Positions 33,943 to 42,953 of a stretch of 64,000 nt of DNA are shown piece after piece; position 1 is the stretch's first letter; each line of letters opens with the position of its first letter. The stretch lies in NCBI RefSeq assembly GCF_024704385.1, contig NZ_JAJDFX010000002.1:124001-188000 (forward strand), given 5' to 3'. The stretch is from Cellulomonas sp. P24. GTDB taxonomy: Bacteria > Actinomycetota > Actinomycetes > Actinomycetales > Cellulomonadaceae. The notes under the pieces were generated by a model that was not told the DNA's origin, did no database searches, and saw nothing but the letters and a program-made list of their open reading frames with translations. The translations under genes were made by a program, and so were the position numbers.

Positions 33943-34010
33943 CAGTTCCAGTGTGATGGACAAGACGTCAGTAGTGTGAAGATCATTTGTTTCAGTTCCA
34001 TGAACGGAAC
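33943..34010. promoter_or_regulatory. Candidate Lrp/AldR operator between ald and its regulator
   Basis: The AT-richer 139-base divergent spacer holds CAGTTCCA twice in the same orientation (33943 and 33993). The second lies in the inverted repeat GTTCC-ATGAAC-GGAAC (33995-34010), just upstream of the regulator's -10 box. Repeats like this are expected for an octameric Lrp protein. Confidence 0.5.
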
Positions 34011-34021
34011 GATAGATTCTG

Positions 34022-34027
34022 TACAAT
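34022..34027 (+). promoter_or_regulatory. Leaderless -10 box of the Lrp/AsnC gene
   Basis: TACAAT, close to consensus, plus six bases, then ATG 34034. The inverted repeat ends 11 bases upstream, so autoregulation is likely. Confidence 0.65.
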
Positions 34028-34033
34028 GCGGCC

Positions 34034-34555
34034 ATGAGCGAAGAATCTTCGAAGGCGGGTCCCGGATCGTCGGTCGCCTCGCATGATGTTCGGCCGGTCT
34101 CCCTGGACGACGTCGACCGGCAGATCCTGCACCTCCTCCAACAGGATGCGCGCATGCCCAACAACGCGCTCGCCGCCGCCGTCGGGATCGCGCCGTCGAC
34201 GTGCCTGACCCGCGTCCGCGCCCTGCGGAACGCCGGCGTGATCCGCGGCTTCCACGCCGAGGTCGACCCCGCCGCTCTCGGTCGCGGACTCCAGGCGATG
34301 GTCGCGGTCCGCATGCAGTCGGGGGCGCGGAACCGGCTGGCCGCTTTCGCACAACGCCTCGCCGCACGGTCCGAGGTCCTCGACCTGTACTTCGTCGCCG
34401 GTGCCGACGACTTCCTCGTCCACGTCGCCGTCGAGGACAGCGACGCCCTGCGCGAGTTCGTCCTCGAGCAGCTCAGCGCCTTCACCGAGGTCGCTCTGAC
34501 CGAGACGAGCCTGATCTTCGAGCACGTCCGCACCTCGAGCTCCCGGCATGGTTGA
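34034..34555 (+). CDS. Lrp/AsnC family regulator, probably of ald
   Basis: 173 residues. Winged helix-turn-helix at about 24-75 (DDVDRQILHLLQQDARMPNN, then GIAPSTCLTRVRALRNAGVI). The RAM effector domain lies at about 85-160 (VAVRMQSGARNRL, YFVAGADDFLVHVAV). Divergence from ald is the standard arrangement for AldR; an alanine effector is inferred. The stop overlaps the next gene by eight bases. Confidence 0.92.
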   Translation: MSEESSKAGPGSSVASHDVRPVSLDDVDRQILHLLQQDARMPNNALAAAVGIAPSTCLTRVRALRNAGVIRGFHAEVDPAALGRGLQAMVAVRMQSGARNRLAAFAQRLAARSEVLDLYFVAGADDFLVHVAVEDSDALREFVLEQLSAFTEVALTETSLIFEHVRTSSSRHG

Positions 34556-35343
34556 CGGCTCGGCACGGCAGAGACCGACGTTCCGCAAGAGCCGCGCGGA
34601 CGCCCCCCGCGGGGTACTTCGCCTACGAGGCGGCGGGGCTGGCGTGGCTCGGCGCAGCGCCTGGAGCGGCGATCGTCGAGGTCGTCGAGGTCGGACCGAC
34701 GTACCTGGACCTGCGACGCCTGGTCACCGCAGCGCCCGATGCCGTCCGGGCCCGCACGCTCGGGCGCGGTCTTGCTCGGACCCACGACGCGGGCGCGTCC
34801 GCATTCGGCTCCGGCCCGGACGGTTGGACCGGCGACCTGTTCTTCGGGCCGCTCGACGACCCGCTCACGCTCCCGGCCGGTACGCACGCACGATGGGGCG
34901 AGCACTACGCGGCGCAACGCCTGGAACCCCTCGTCGCCGTCGCTGCCGCGCGTCACCGGCCTCTCGACGACGGGACCACGCGGCTCCTCGCGGCCCTGTG
35001 CGAGCGCTTGCGGCGCGGCGAGCTCGACGACGACGACACCCCCGCACGGCTCCACGGCGACCTCTGGGCAGGGAACGTGCTCTGGACACCGGACGGGGCC
35101 GTCCTGATCGACCCCGCGGCGCACGGCGGGCACCGGGAGACCGACCTCGCGATGCTGGCGCTGTTCGGGTTCCCGTACCTCGCGGACGTCATCGCCGGCT
35201 ACCAGGAGGTGCACCCTCTGCGGTGCGGCTGGGAGGGACGGACCGGTCTGCATCAGGTCTTCCCCGTCGCGGTCCACGCGATCCTGTTCGGAGGGCACTA
35301 CCAGAGCGCGCTCACCCGGCTCCTGCGCCGCTGGGCCGCGTGA
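34548..35343 (+). CDS. Fructosamine kinase family protein, frameshifted near the N-terminus
   Basis: Protein of the fructosamine/ketosamine kinase (APH-like) fold that phosphorylates sugars glycated onto proteins so they can be removed. The start ATG 34548 gives VDGSARQRPTFRKSRADAP. There the frame breaks in a run of six C (34603-34608); with five C it continues AGYFAYEAAGLAWLG into the rest of the kinase. The catalytic loop ARLHGDLWAGNVLW and the metal Asp in VLIDPAAHGGHRETDLAM are intact. About 264 residues when repaired. Confidence 0.85.
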
Positions 35344-35408
35344 CGTCGTGCGGACGACCGGCGTCGCGTCCTCTGTGCGACAGTCACGCCGCACCCGAGC
35401 CCGCACGC

Positions 35409-35445
35409 AACGGCGGCCCGCACCGTCGAGGTGCGGGCCGCCGTT
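35409..35445 (+). terminator. Terminator hairpin after the fructosamine kinase gene
   Basis: Perfect 16-bp stem (AACGGCGGCCCGCACC and complement) with five-base loop, 66 bases beyond the stop. Confidence 0.7.
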
Positions 35446-35870
35446 CGCCCGTGACCAGCATCTGTTGCGTCACCGTCCACCACACCCGTTTGTCATGCTC
35501 ACGCGCGGCTTGAACCGTCCCCGGCATCGTTTGGGGACTGTCAATGACGAGCCACCCGATCCGTGTCCGTCCACTCCTCACAAGGAGCGCGTCTCCACGA
35601 TCGAGCCGGTCCATTCGCGGCGGGATGCTGGCACCACCGCGCAGACCGAGAACTGCAGATCCGCCGACCACCGGTGAGGGTGGCGTCGACCCGAAGGTCC
35701 GGGGCGGATCGGTCGCACCGGCTTCCCGGCACGTCCTACAGTCTGCAGTCTACAGCACTACCGGTCCACGGATTATTCCGGGAGGCCCCGCTCGGGGTCG
35801 GGCGGAGGCAACGACCCTGGTCAACGCCACGCGGACCGTTGGTCACCGCGCGTCACGAAGGAGAACACCC
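35446..35870. promoter_or_regulatory. Promoter region of the SDR gene
   Basis: About 425 bases without a convincing gene. At 35735-35760 CTACAG occurs twice, 14 bases apart, around a CTGCAG centre; these could be a -10 or an operator for a regulator that is not encoded next door. Confidence 0.3.
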
Positions 35871-36698
35871 ATGCCCGAACGGACCATCGTCATCACCGGT
35901 GCGAGCGACGGTATCGGTGCCGCCGCGGCACGGGCACTCGCCGCGACGGGCGACCAGGTCGTCATCGTCGGACGGTCGCTCCAGAAGACGGCAGCCGTCG
36001 CCGCGGAGCTCGGCGTCGCGTCGTACGTCGCCGACTTCGCGCGGCTCGACGAGGTGCGCGAGCTCGCCGCCACGCTCCTTGCCGAGTACCCGCGCATCGA
36101 CGTGCTCGCGAACAACGCCGGCGGGATCATGGGCGACCGCACGGAGACGGTCGACGGCCACGAGAAGACGTTCCAGGTCAACCACCTCGGGCCGTTCCTG
36201 CTGACGACGTTGCTGCTCGATCGCCTCGTCGACAGCCACGCGCGCGTGATCACCACGTCGAGCGCCGCGAACCGCTTCTTCGGCCACCTCGAGATCGACG
36301 ACCTCGACGCCCGTACCGGGTACCGCCCGAACAAGGCGTACGGGGACGCCAAGCTCGCGAACATCCTGTTCACCCGCGAGCTGCATCGCCGCTACTCCTC
36401 GGCCGGGATCAGCGCGGCGTCCTTCCACCCGGGCGGTGTCGCGACCAACTTCGCCGCCGAGTCGACGAGCCCGATGCGGGTCGTCTACACGAGCGTCCTC
36501 AAGCGCCTGCTCATCTCGCCGGAGAAGGGCGCGGACACGCTCGTGTGGCTCGCCACGACGGAACCCGGCTCGCAGTGGGTCTCGGGCGAGTACTACGAGA
36601 AGCGCAAGATCGCGAAGGCGAACGCACAGGCGTCCGACGCCGACCTGGCGCGTGAGCTGTGGGACCGCAGCGCTGCGATGGTCGCCATGGCCTCCTGA
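35871..36698 (+). CDS. Short-chain dehydrogenase/reductase
   Basis: 275 residues, NAD(P) Rossmann fold. Cofactor loop TGASDGIG at residues 9-16, ANNAGG near 83, catalytic Ser in TTSSAANRFFG and the motif YGDAKLAN with catalytic Tyr and Lys. It resembles the retinol-dehydrogenase/oxidoreductase type. GAAGGAG stands before the ATG. No neighbour indicates the substrate. Confidence 0.9.
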   Translation: MPERTIVITGASDGIGAAAARALAATGDQVVIVGRSLQKTAAVAAELGVASYVADFARLDEVRELAATLLAEYPRIDVLANNAGGIMGDRTETVDGHEKTFQVNHLGPFLLTTLLLDRLVDSHARVITTSSAANRFFGHLEIDDLDARTGYRPNKAYGDAKLANILFTRELHRRYSSAGISAASFHPGGVATNFAAESTSPMRVVYTSVLKRLLISPEKGADTLVWLATTEPGSQWVSGEYYEKRKIAKANAQASDADLARELWDRSAAMVAMAS

Positions 36699-36749
36699 AC
36701 CCACGGCCCGTCCGACCCCGCCCGGTGAGCCGGTCGGCGCCACCGCCCG

Positions 36750-37643
36750 TCACCACCCGCAGGCGCGGCCGATGTAGTCGTGGAGCTCCCCGCGGGTCGC
36801 ATCGTCGACGCCCAGGTAGAACACGTGCTGCGGGATGCCACCGACCGTGGCATGGACCCCGACGAACGTCCCACGCTTGTCCTCGGCCACCGCGTGCGGG
36901 TCGCAGCGGGCGGGCACGAAGGCGAGAGGCACCGTCACCGGTGCTGTGCGTGGGGCCGCCAGCTCGGCCGGCGCCCATGCGGCGGTCGGCGCACCGGCGA
37001 CCAGCGGGGAGAGCAGAACCGTCCCGTCGATCTGCGTGATCACAACCGTCGGGCCACCGGCGACCGGGGTCATCGTCAGATCGAGGGAGCCGACGAGCGT
37101 CCCGGCCTGGTCCGTGGCCTCGACGCCCGTTCCCCAGGCGAGCGTCGCGCCGCGCGCGACCGCGGCGGCAGCGCAGTCCTCCGCACGTATCCGCGCCAGG
37201 TGCCCCTGCGGGTCCTCGGCGACCAGAGCGAGCTCGGCGGTGGCCCCGGCGGCGTCGGCGAGCGAGATCACGACGTGCGCCGCACCGTCGTCACCGCCGC
37301 ACGCCGGCGCGCGGAGGGCCACGGACACGTCCCGGTCGTCGCCGGGGTCGACCGTGGGAGGGTTCCGGGGCCGGCCGTGCGACACGCCGTCGACGCCCGG
37401 TGTCGTCAGCGCCACACCCGAGACGACGACCGGCTCGGTGCCGTCGTCGTACACGCGGACCTGGACGACCCGGGCGGCCCAGTCGGACCGGCTCTGGCGG
37501 ATCTCCGCGCGGATCCCGACGAGCGCCGAGGCAGAGATCGTGGCGCGCTCGGCTGTGGTCGCCGACCCGCTCGGCTGCGCGCCGCTGCACCCGACGAGAG
37601 GCGACACGAGGAGGAGAGCCAGAGCGGCTCGTACGGCGCGCAT
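36750..37643 (-). CDS. Lipoprotein of unknown function
   Basis: 297 residues. Signal peptide with lipobox SPLVGC (Cys19). The mature part looks beta-rich. Four cysteines (APACGGD, EDCAAA, ARCDPH, GRACGW) could form two disulfides outside the membrane. No family recognised. It is convergent with the SDR gene and lies 67 bases after the sugar permease gene on the same strand. Confidence 0.7.
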   Translation of the reverse strand: MRAVRAALALLLVSPLVGCSGAQPSGSATTAERATISASALVGIRAEIRQSRSDWAARVVQVRVYDDGTEPVVVSGVALTTPGVDGVSHGRPRNPPTVDPGDDRDVSVALRAPACGGDDGAAHVVISLADAAGATAELALVAEDPQGHLARIRAEDCAAAAVARGATLAWGTGVEATDQAGTLVGSLDLTMTPVAGGPTVVITQIDGTVLLSPLVAGAPTAAWAPAELAAPRTAPVTVPLAFVPARCDPHAVAEDKRGTFVGVHATVGGIPQHVFYLGVDDATRGELHDYIGRACGW

Positions 37644-37710
37644 CGTGCCATGCTCCCCTGGTGCAGTCCTGACCGCCAGGGGTATCTCACGTCCCTCGTC
37701 GTCCAGGCGA

Positions 37711-38992
37711 TCAGGTCCCTGCGGGTCGGTTGCGTCGGGCGACGGCGTCGATGGTGACGGCGACGAGGAGCACGAGGGCGGTCACGACGTACTTCGCCGC
37801 GGCGGAGAACCCCAGCAGACCCATGCCGTTGTCGATCGCCGCGATCACGACTCCACCGAGAACCCCGTGCAGGGCCTTGCCGCGGCCACCGAACAGGCTC
37901 GTGCCGCCGATCACGGCAGCCGCGACCGAGTACAGGACCAGGGTGCCGCCGTCCAGGGCGGTCGAGATCGAGCGCAGGCGCGAGGCGTAGACCACCCCGC
38001 CGATGCCGGCCGTCAGCGAGGCGCACATGAACGCCAACGTGCGCACTCGTGGCAGGTTGATCCCCGCGCGCCGGGCCGCCTCGGCGTTTCCGCCGATCGC
38101 GTACACGTACAAGCCGAACCGACGCCGCCCGAGCACGTACGTCCACACCGCCAGCACCGCGAAGACCAGCAGCACCACCCAGGGCATCCCGTAGACGGGG
38201 ACCAGGACCCCGCGGTCGGCGTTCGTCAGCACCACCAGCACCACCCCACCCACCAAGCCGCCGCCGATCTTCGCCACCGTCAGCGCGGGAGGCGGCGCCA
38301 CCAGCCCCGAGTCTCGACGGTGCGCGTCCCGCCGCCAGGTCAGCACCGCGAACACGGTCACCACGACGAGCATCACGACCCACCCGGCGAGCTTCGTCAG
38401 CACCCCGGAGCTGAGGTCGTTGATCGTGCTGTCCTGGATCAGGACCGATCCGCCGCTCCCGAGGATCCAGAGCATCACGCCCTGCCAGAACAACAGACCG
38501 GCCAGCGTGACGACGAACGACGGCAGACCGATGCGTGTGATCAACGTGCCCTGGACCAGCCCGATCAGCGCGCTGACCACCAACGCCGCCGCGATCGCCG
38601 CCCACCACGGCCACCCCACGGTCGGCCGGGCCAGCTCGGCCATCACCACCGCGGCCAGCCCCGCGACGAACCCGATCGACAGGTCGATCTCCCCCAGCAG
38701 GAGCGCGAACACCTCCCCCCATCGCCAGCAGGCTGAACACCGCCGCCTGGACCAGCAGGTTCACCAGGTTTCCCGCCGTCAGGAAGTGACTGTTCAACGA
38801 CTGGAACAGCACCGAGACCAGGACCAGCCCGGCTACGACCGGCAGCACCCCGGTCTCACCGCCGCGGATCTTCACCACCGACGCACGCAGATACCCACCG
38901 ACCGTGTCGACCGTCGCCTCGTTCCCAGACGCAGGTGCGTCCGCAACGGAGCCGGCTGCCGGCGTCGGAGCAGCTACATGACTCCTGGTCAT
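37711..38992 (-). CDS. Sugar ABC transporter permease (XylH/RbsC type), frameshifted
   Basis: Membrane subunit of the sugar importer, about 426 residues, with about ten hydrophobic segments. The ATG overlaps the ATPase stop (ATGA). After about 100 residues (LVQAAVFSLLAMG) the frame breaks at six C on the plus strand (38715-38720). With five, it reads GEVFALLLGEIDLSIGFVAG, the conserved permease motif, and continues to the stop at 37711. As written only the second part (from 38712) is a long open frame. Confidence 0.85.
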
Positions 38993-39812
38993 CGTCCAGC
39001 CCCGCTCTCCTGTGTCCCCACGGTCCGCGTCGACACGCCCGACGTCATGAGATCCACCACGATCTGCCTGTCGCTCTCGGCGACGGGCCGCACGTCCACC
39101 ATCCGCCCGTGCCGGAGAACGGCGATCCGGTCGGCCACCTCGAACACATCGTTCAGGTTGTGGGACACGATCATCACGGCATGTCCCCGATCGGCCAGGC
39201 GCCGCACGAGGTCCAGCACCATGGTCGTCTGAGCGACCCCAAGAGCCGCGGTGGGCTCGTCCATGATCACGAGCTTGGAGTTCCACAGCACCGCCTTGGC
39301 GATCGCCACGGACTGGCGCTGCCCGCCGGACAACGAGGCGACCTGCTGGCGAACCGACTGCACGGTCGTGACCGCCAGGCTCGTCAGGGTCTCGCGGGCG
39401 GCGTTCTCCATCGACACCTCGTCCAGCCCGGTACGGCGCAGGCGTTCGCGCCCCAGGAACATGTTCTGGACGATGTCCAGGTTGTCGCACAGCGCGAGGT
39501 CCTGGTAGACGGTCTGGATCCCCAACGCCGCCGCCTCCGACGGCGTGCGGACCTGCACCGGGTTCCCCCCTCCCACCACATCTCCCCGTGGTCGGGAACG
39601 TGTATCCCCGAGATGCACTTGATGAACGACGACTTCCCGGCTCCGTTGTCCCCGACCAGAGCCGTGACCACGCCGGAGGGGAGATCCAGGTCGACATCCG
39701 TGAGTGCTTCCACCGGGCCGAAGTGCTTGCTGATCCCCCTCAACCGGAGAAGTGGTGGAGCGTCGACGCCCTTCCGGGGCGCCACGTCGTCGTGGTCCGT
39801 CGCTGTCTGCAT
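38989..39812 (-). CDS. Sugar ABC transporter ATP-binding protein, frameshifted
   Basis: Single-ABC-domain ATPase of the sugar importer, about 275 residues. Walker A GDNGAGKSS, Q-loop QTVYQDLAL, signature SLSGGQRQ, Walker B VIMDEPTAAL and the switch His in IVSHN are present but in two frames. They meet at six C (39565-39570); one more base (or two fewer) joins MWWEGG to NPVQVRTPSEAA. The start ATG 39812 is the likeliest; its ribosome site is weak. Single-domain ATPases are known in this transporter class. Confidence 0.85.
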
Positions 39813-39851
39813 GGGTTCCGTCGTGCCTTCCGCGAGTTCAGGGGGTCGTGC

Positions 39852-39889
39852 ACGTCGTGGGGGCACGGCGATCCGCGCCCCCACGACGT
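39852..39889 (-). other. Hairpin between binding protein and ATPase genes
   Basis: 13-bp perfect stem (ACGTCGTGGGGGC and complement), 12-base loop, in the 90-base gap of the ABC operon. Likely a partial terminator or mRNA stabiliser that makes the binding protein more abundant than the membrane subunits, as in many ABC operons. Confidence 0.6.
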
Positions 39890-39902
39890 CCCGAGATCGG
39901 CG

Positions 39903-41120
39903 CTACTTGATGCCCGCCGCGGCGCACGCGCTGGCAACATTCCCCGCGCAGAGCTGGGCCACGGTGACGGCACCGTCCTTGACCACCGTCGCGGCCATGT
40001 TCGCCGAGGTGACCCAGACCGGCGTGGTGTAGACCGACTTGATCGGCTTGTTGATCACCGAGTCGGTGGTCGTGGAGTTGACCAACGTCGTCGGCGGGGT
40101 CTGGCCGGCGCGCAGGTACAGCGCCAGAGCCGCGGCGGCCTGCGCTTCGAGGTAGATCGGCTTGTAGACCGTGCCGCACTGGTACCCGGTCAGAATATTC
40201 TGCAACCCGGGCAGCGACGCGTCCTGGCCCGTCGTGGGGAATGTCTTGGCCGGAATGTTGTCCTTCTTCAGGACGGCGATCACCGCATTCGCGTTGTCAT
40301 CGTTCGGCGTCACGACCGCATTGATGTTCGGGTGCGCGGTGTACTGCTGCTCGAACGTCGTCGCGGCCACCGACGGCGTCCACGTCCCCGCCGGCTCACC
40401 GACCTTCACATAGGTCTTGTTGTCGAAGTAGGGCTGCAGCACCCCGTTGTATCCCTGGGCGAACAGCTTGGCGTTGTTGTCCGTCGGGTCCCCGTCCATG
40501 ATCAAGATGTTCGGCTTGGCGACCTTCCAGTCCGTCAGGCACTGCACCTCACCCTTCCCGATCAGCTTGCCGACCTCCACGTTGTCGAAGCTCACGTAGT
40601 ACCGGTCCGCCGGCCCACCGGTCACCAACCGGTCGTAGTCGATGACCTTCACCCCCGCTGCCTCAGCCTTCGCCTCGATCGCCGCACCACTGCCCGCATC
40701 CAGCGGGTCCACCAGCAGCACCGAGGCACCCGCGTTGATGTCGGCCTCGGCCTGCGTCTGCATCGTCGACGCACTGCCGTTCGCGTTGTCGATCTTGAAC
40801 TGGCTCGACGAGAGCCCCGCCGCCTCGAACGCCTTCTTCAGGTACGGCGCGTCGTACTGCACGTACCGCGTCGAGGTCGTCGTGTCCGGCAGGAGAACCC
40901 CGATCATCCCCTTACCTTGGGCCGCCAGACCCGTCAGCTGCTTCATGAGCGCGAAGTCCGACGTGAAGTCCGCAGCATTGATCTGCGGCACGGACGCCGG
41001 CGTCGTCGCCGACGCAGACGGTGTGGTGGCCGGCGTCGGCGAGGAGCTGCAGGCAGTGAGCACCAGCCCCAACGAGACCACTGCACCCGTGAGTGCGACG
41101 GATCTGCGGACGGTTCCCAT
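39903..41120 (-). CDS. Sugar ABC transporter substrate-binding lipoprotein (xylose type)
   Basis: 405 residues; lipobox VLTACS (Cys about 23), Ser/Thr/Pro linker, then a periplasmic-binding-protein fold. IDYDRLVTGGPADRYYVSFDN and VGKLIGKG match the D-xylose-binding (XylF) branch rather than ribose or galactose. Xylose or a related sugar is the best guess; specificity is not proven. AAAGGAGG stands seven bases before the ATG. First gene of the importer operon. Confidence 0.88.
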   Translation of the reverse strand: MGTVRRSVALTGAVVSLGLVLTACSSSPTPATTPSASATTPASVPQINAADFTSDFALMKQLTGLAAQGKGMIGVLLPDTTTSTRYVQYDAPYLKKAFEAAGLSSSQFKIDNANGSASTMQTQAEADINAGASVLLVDPLDAGSGAAIEAKAEAAGVKVIDYDRLVTGGPADRYYVSFDNVEVGKLIGKGEVQCLTDWKVAKPNILIMDGDPTDNNAKLFAQGYNGVLQPYFDNKTYVKVGEPAGTWTPSVAATTFEQQYTAHPNINAVVTPNDDNANAVIAVLKKDNIPAKTFPTTGQDASLPGLQNILTGYQCGTVYKPIYLEAQAAAALALYLRAGQTPPTTLVNSTTTDSVINKPIKSVYTTPVWVTSANMAATVVKDGAVTVAQLCAGNVASACAAAGIK

Positions 41121-41511
41121 GATTACGCCTCCTTTGGCGAGAATGCATCGGTGTGTCCTTCGCATCGTGCCACCAGAATGCCTCGATGTCGAACTATGGC
41201 ATTTCCAAAGAATCCTCACCGTGGATTCATAGGAATGAATTGTGAATATGATGTGGAGGCGTCGCAGATATCCCCGTCACCGTCGACAGGGACGGCGCGC
41301 ACCCGACCGCCTCGTCGATGTGCGGTAATGGCGCCCGATCCCCGGCGAAGGTGAGGAAACCGCACAGGGCGCGCTTCACCGCCGCGCTTCCGCACCTCGG
41401 AGCACCCGGACAGCGTCACCTCCGACGTCGTCCCCATCTGCGTAGGCTGAGCTCGACCCGTTCAGCTCCTGAGACGGGACCGGCTCTGAGACGGGAGGGC
41501 CTCGCACCCCG
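41121..41511. promoter_or_regulatory. Divergent promoter region with inverted repeat
   Basis: 391 bases between the sugar-binding protein gene and the phosphoesterase. The middle is unusually AT-rich (41200-41260). ATTCAT-AGGA-ATGAAT (41225-41240) is a likely operator for the sugar operon, about 105 bases upstream of its first start codon. No regulator gene is adjacent. Confidence 0.4.
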
Positions 41512-42555
41512 ATGGACGTGGACTCCTCCGCGCGCGCCCCACGGGCCACGCTCACACCCCGCGGTCCCCGACGGCGGACCTCGACGCCGTCACGCCGAGA
41601 GGTGACACGCTGGTGTGTGACCGCCGCCGCACTGCTCGGCCTCACAGCGTGCAGCGCGCCGGCGACCGGACCGGGGAGCCCGACCAGGGCGGAGACGACA
41701 CCCGCGTCGACGATCGCCGCCACCGCGCCTCCGACGACGACCTCCCTCCCACCCGGCGGAGCACCGACGGCCATCACCAAGGTCCTCACGATCGTCCTGG
41801 AGAACCACGGCGTCGCGGCGGTGAACCGCGACATGCCCCGTCTCGTGGCACTCGCGCACCAGTTCGGGCGGACGTCGAACGACCGCGCGGTGACGCACCC
41901 GTCGCTCCCGAACTACCTCGCCCTCGCCGGTGGATCCACGTTCGGCGTCCATGACGATGCGGGCCCGTCCGCCCACCCGCTCACAGGTCCGTCGGTGTTC
42001 GACCTCGCGATCAGCCACGGCCGGTCGGCACGAACCTATGCCGAGGCGATGCCGACGAGCTGTGCCCTCGAGAGCCACGGTCGCTACGCCGTCAAGCACA
42101 ACCCGTGGACGTACTTCAGCGACCCCGAGTCACGCCGCAGCTGTGCCGTCGACGACGTGCCGCTGGGCACCACGACGTCAGGTCGGTTGGCATCCGACAT
42201 CGCCAGCGGCTCACTCCCGACCGTCGGCCTGGCGATCCCGGACCTGTGCAACGACGCGCACGACTGCGGTCTGGCGACGGCCGACGCCTGGGTCGCGGAC
42301 TGGGTCTCGCGCATCCAGCAAGGGACCGACTGGGCATCCGGTCACCTGGCCGTTGTCGTCACGTTCGACGAGGCCGAGACGGGCAGCGACAACACCGTGA
42401 TGACCGTCGTGATCGCGCCGACGCTCCACGGGGCCGTTGTCGACCAGCCGCTGACCCACCTGTCGTGGACCCGCTGGATGAGCGACCTGGTCAACTCCCC
42501 CGCGCCTCGTGACGCGGCCGACGCTCCGTCGCTCGGAGCCGCCTTCGGCCTCTGA
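41512..42555 (+). CDS. Secreted phosphoesterase (acid phosphatase AcpA / phospholipase C superfamily)
   Basis: 347 residues. Cytosolic basic stretch, then a hydrophobic segment and lipobox LLGLTACS (Cys about 46), so a lipoprotein is likely; a Thr/Pro-rich linker follows. The catalytic domain begins [13 protein letters not shown] (metal-binding Glu-Asn), then [14 protein letters not shown] and [14 protein letters not shown], as in PF04185 phosphoesterases. Substrate may be a phosphomonoester or phospholipid. The upstream gene diverges. Confidence 0.85.
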   Translation: MDVDSSARAPRATLTPRGPRRRTSTPSRREVTRWCVTAAALLGLTACSAPATGPGSPTRAETTPASTIAATAPPTTTSLPPGGAPTAITKVLTIVLENHGVAAVNRDMPRLVALAHQFGRTSNDRAVTHPSLPNYLALAGGSTFGVHDDAGPSAHPLTGPSVFDLAISHGRSARTYAEAMPTSCALESHGRYAVKHNPWTYFSDPESRRSCAVDDVPLGTTTSGRLASDIASGSLPTVGLAIPDLCNDAHDCGLATADAWVADWVSRIQQGTDWASGHLAVVVTFDEAETGSDNTVMTVVIAPTLHGAVVDQPLTHLSWTRWMSDLVNSPAPRDAADAPSLGAAFGL

Positions 42556-42563
42556 CGTCCTGG

Positions 42564-42583
42564 CGCTCCGCAATCGCGGAGCG
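42564..42583 (+). terminator. Terminator hairpin after the phosphoesterase gene
   Basis: 8-bp stem CGCTCCGC/GCGGAGCG with AATC loop, nine bases past the stop. A longer imperfect hairpin follows at 42608-42648 (14 of 15 paired). Confidence 0.6.
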
Positions 42584-42953
42584 GGCGTCACAACATCGCC
42601 GACACGCGTCGACGGGCCCTCCTGCTGCGCACCGGAGGCCCCGTCGACGTGGACACCTGACGATCAACGGGCCACCGGTGACCCGACTGTCGCCACGGCT
42701 TGTTCGCGATTCCCATGATGCCACGCCTCGGCAAAGACGTCACCACATCTTCATCATGAGAATCTCACACGCACCGTTTGCCCGGGTTCGCCAGCGAGGA
42801 TGCGCCATGTGGACCCGGCACTCGAGCCTCCGACCGGTGAACCGCCCCCTGCACGGCTCTCATGCCGCCACGCCGACGCCGGTCCCCGCCTTGTCCTGCG
42901 CCCCGGCCCTCGCCAGACTGGCCGCGCACTGCCGACAAGAATCGAGGCGCCCC
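42584..42953. promoter_or_regulatory. Leader region of the PFK-type gene
   Basis: 370 bases without a credible gene. Holds the second hairpin (42608-42648) and an AT-richer stretch near 42735-42765 that may carry the promoter. The open frame that runs through it has no protein-like features. Confidence 0.35.

Noticed and set aside
42608-42648. Inverted repeat as a transposon end
   Set aside because: No transposase, no target-site duplication; it follows a stop codon and behaves as a terminator-like hairpin.
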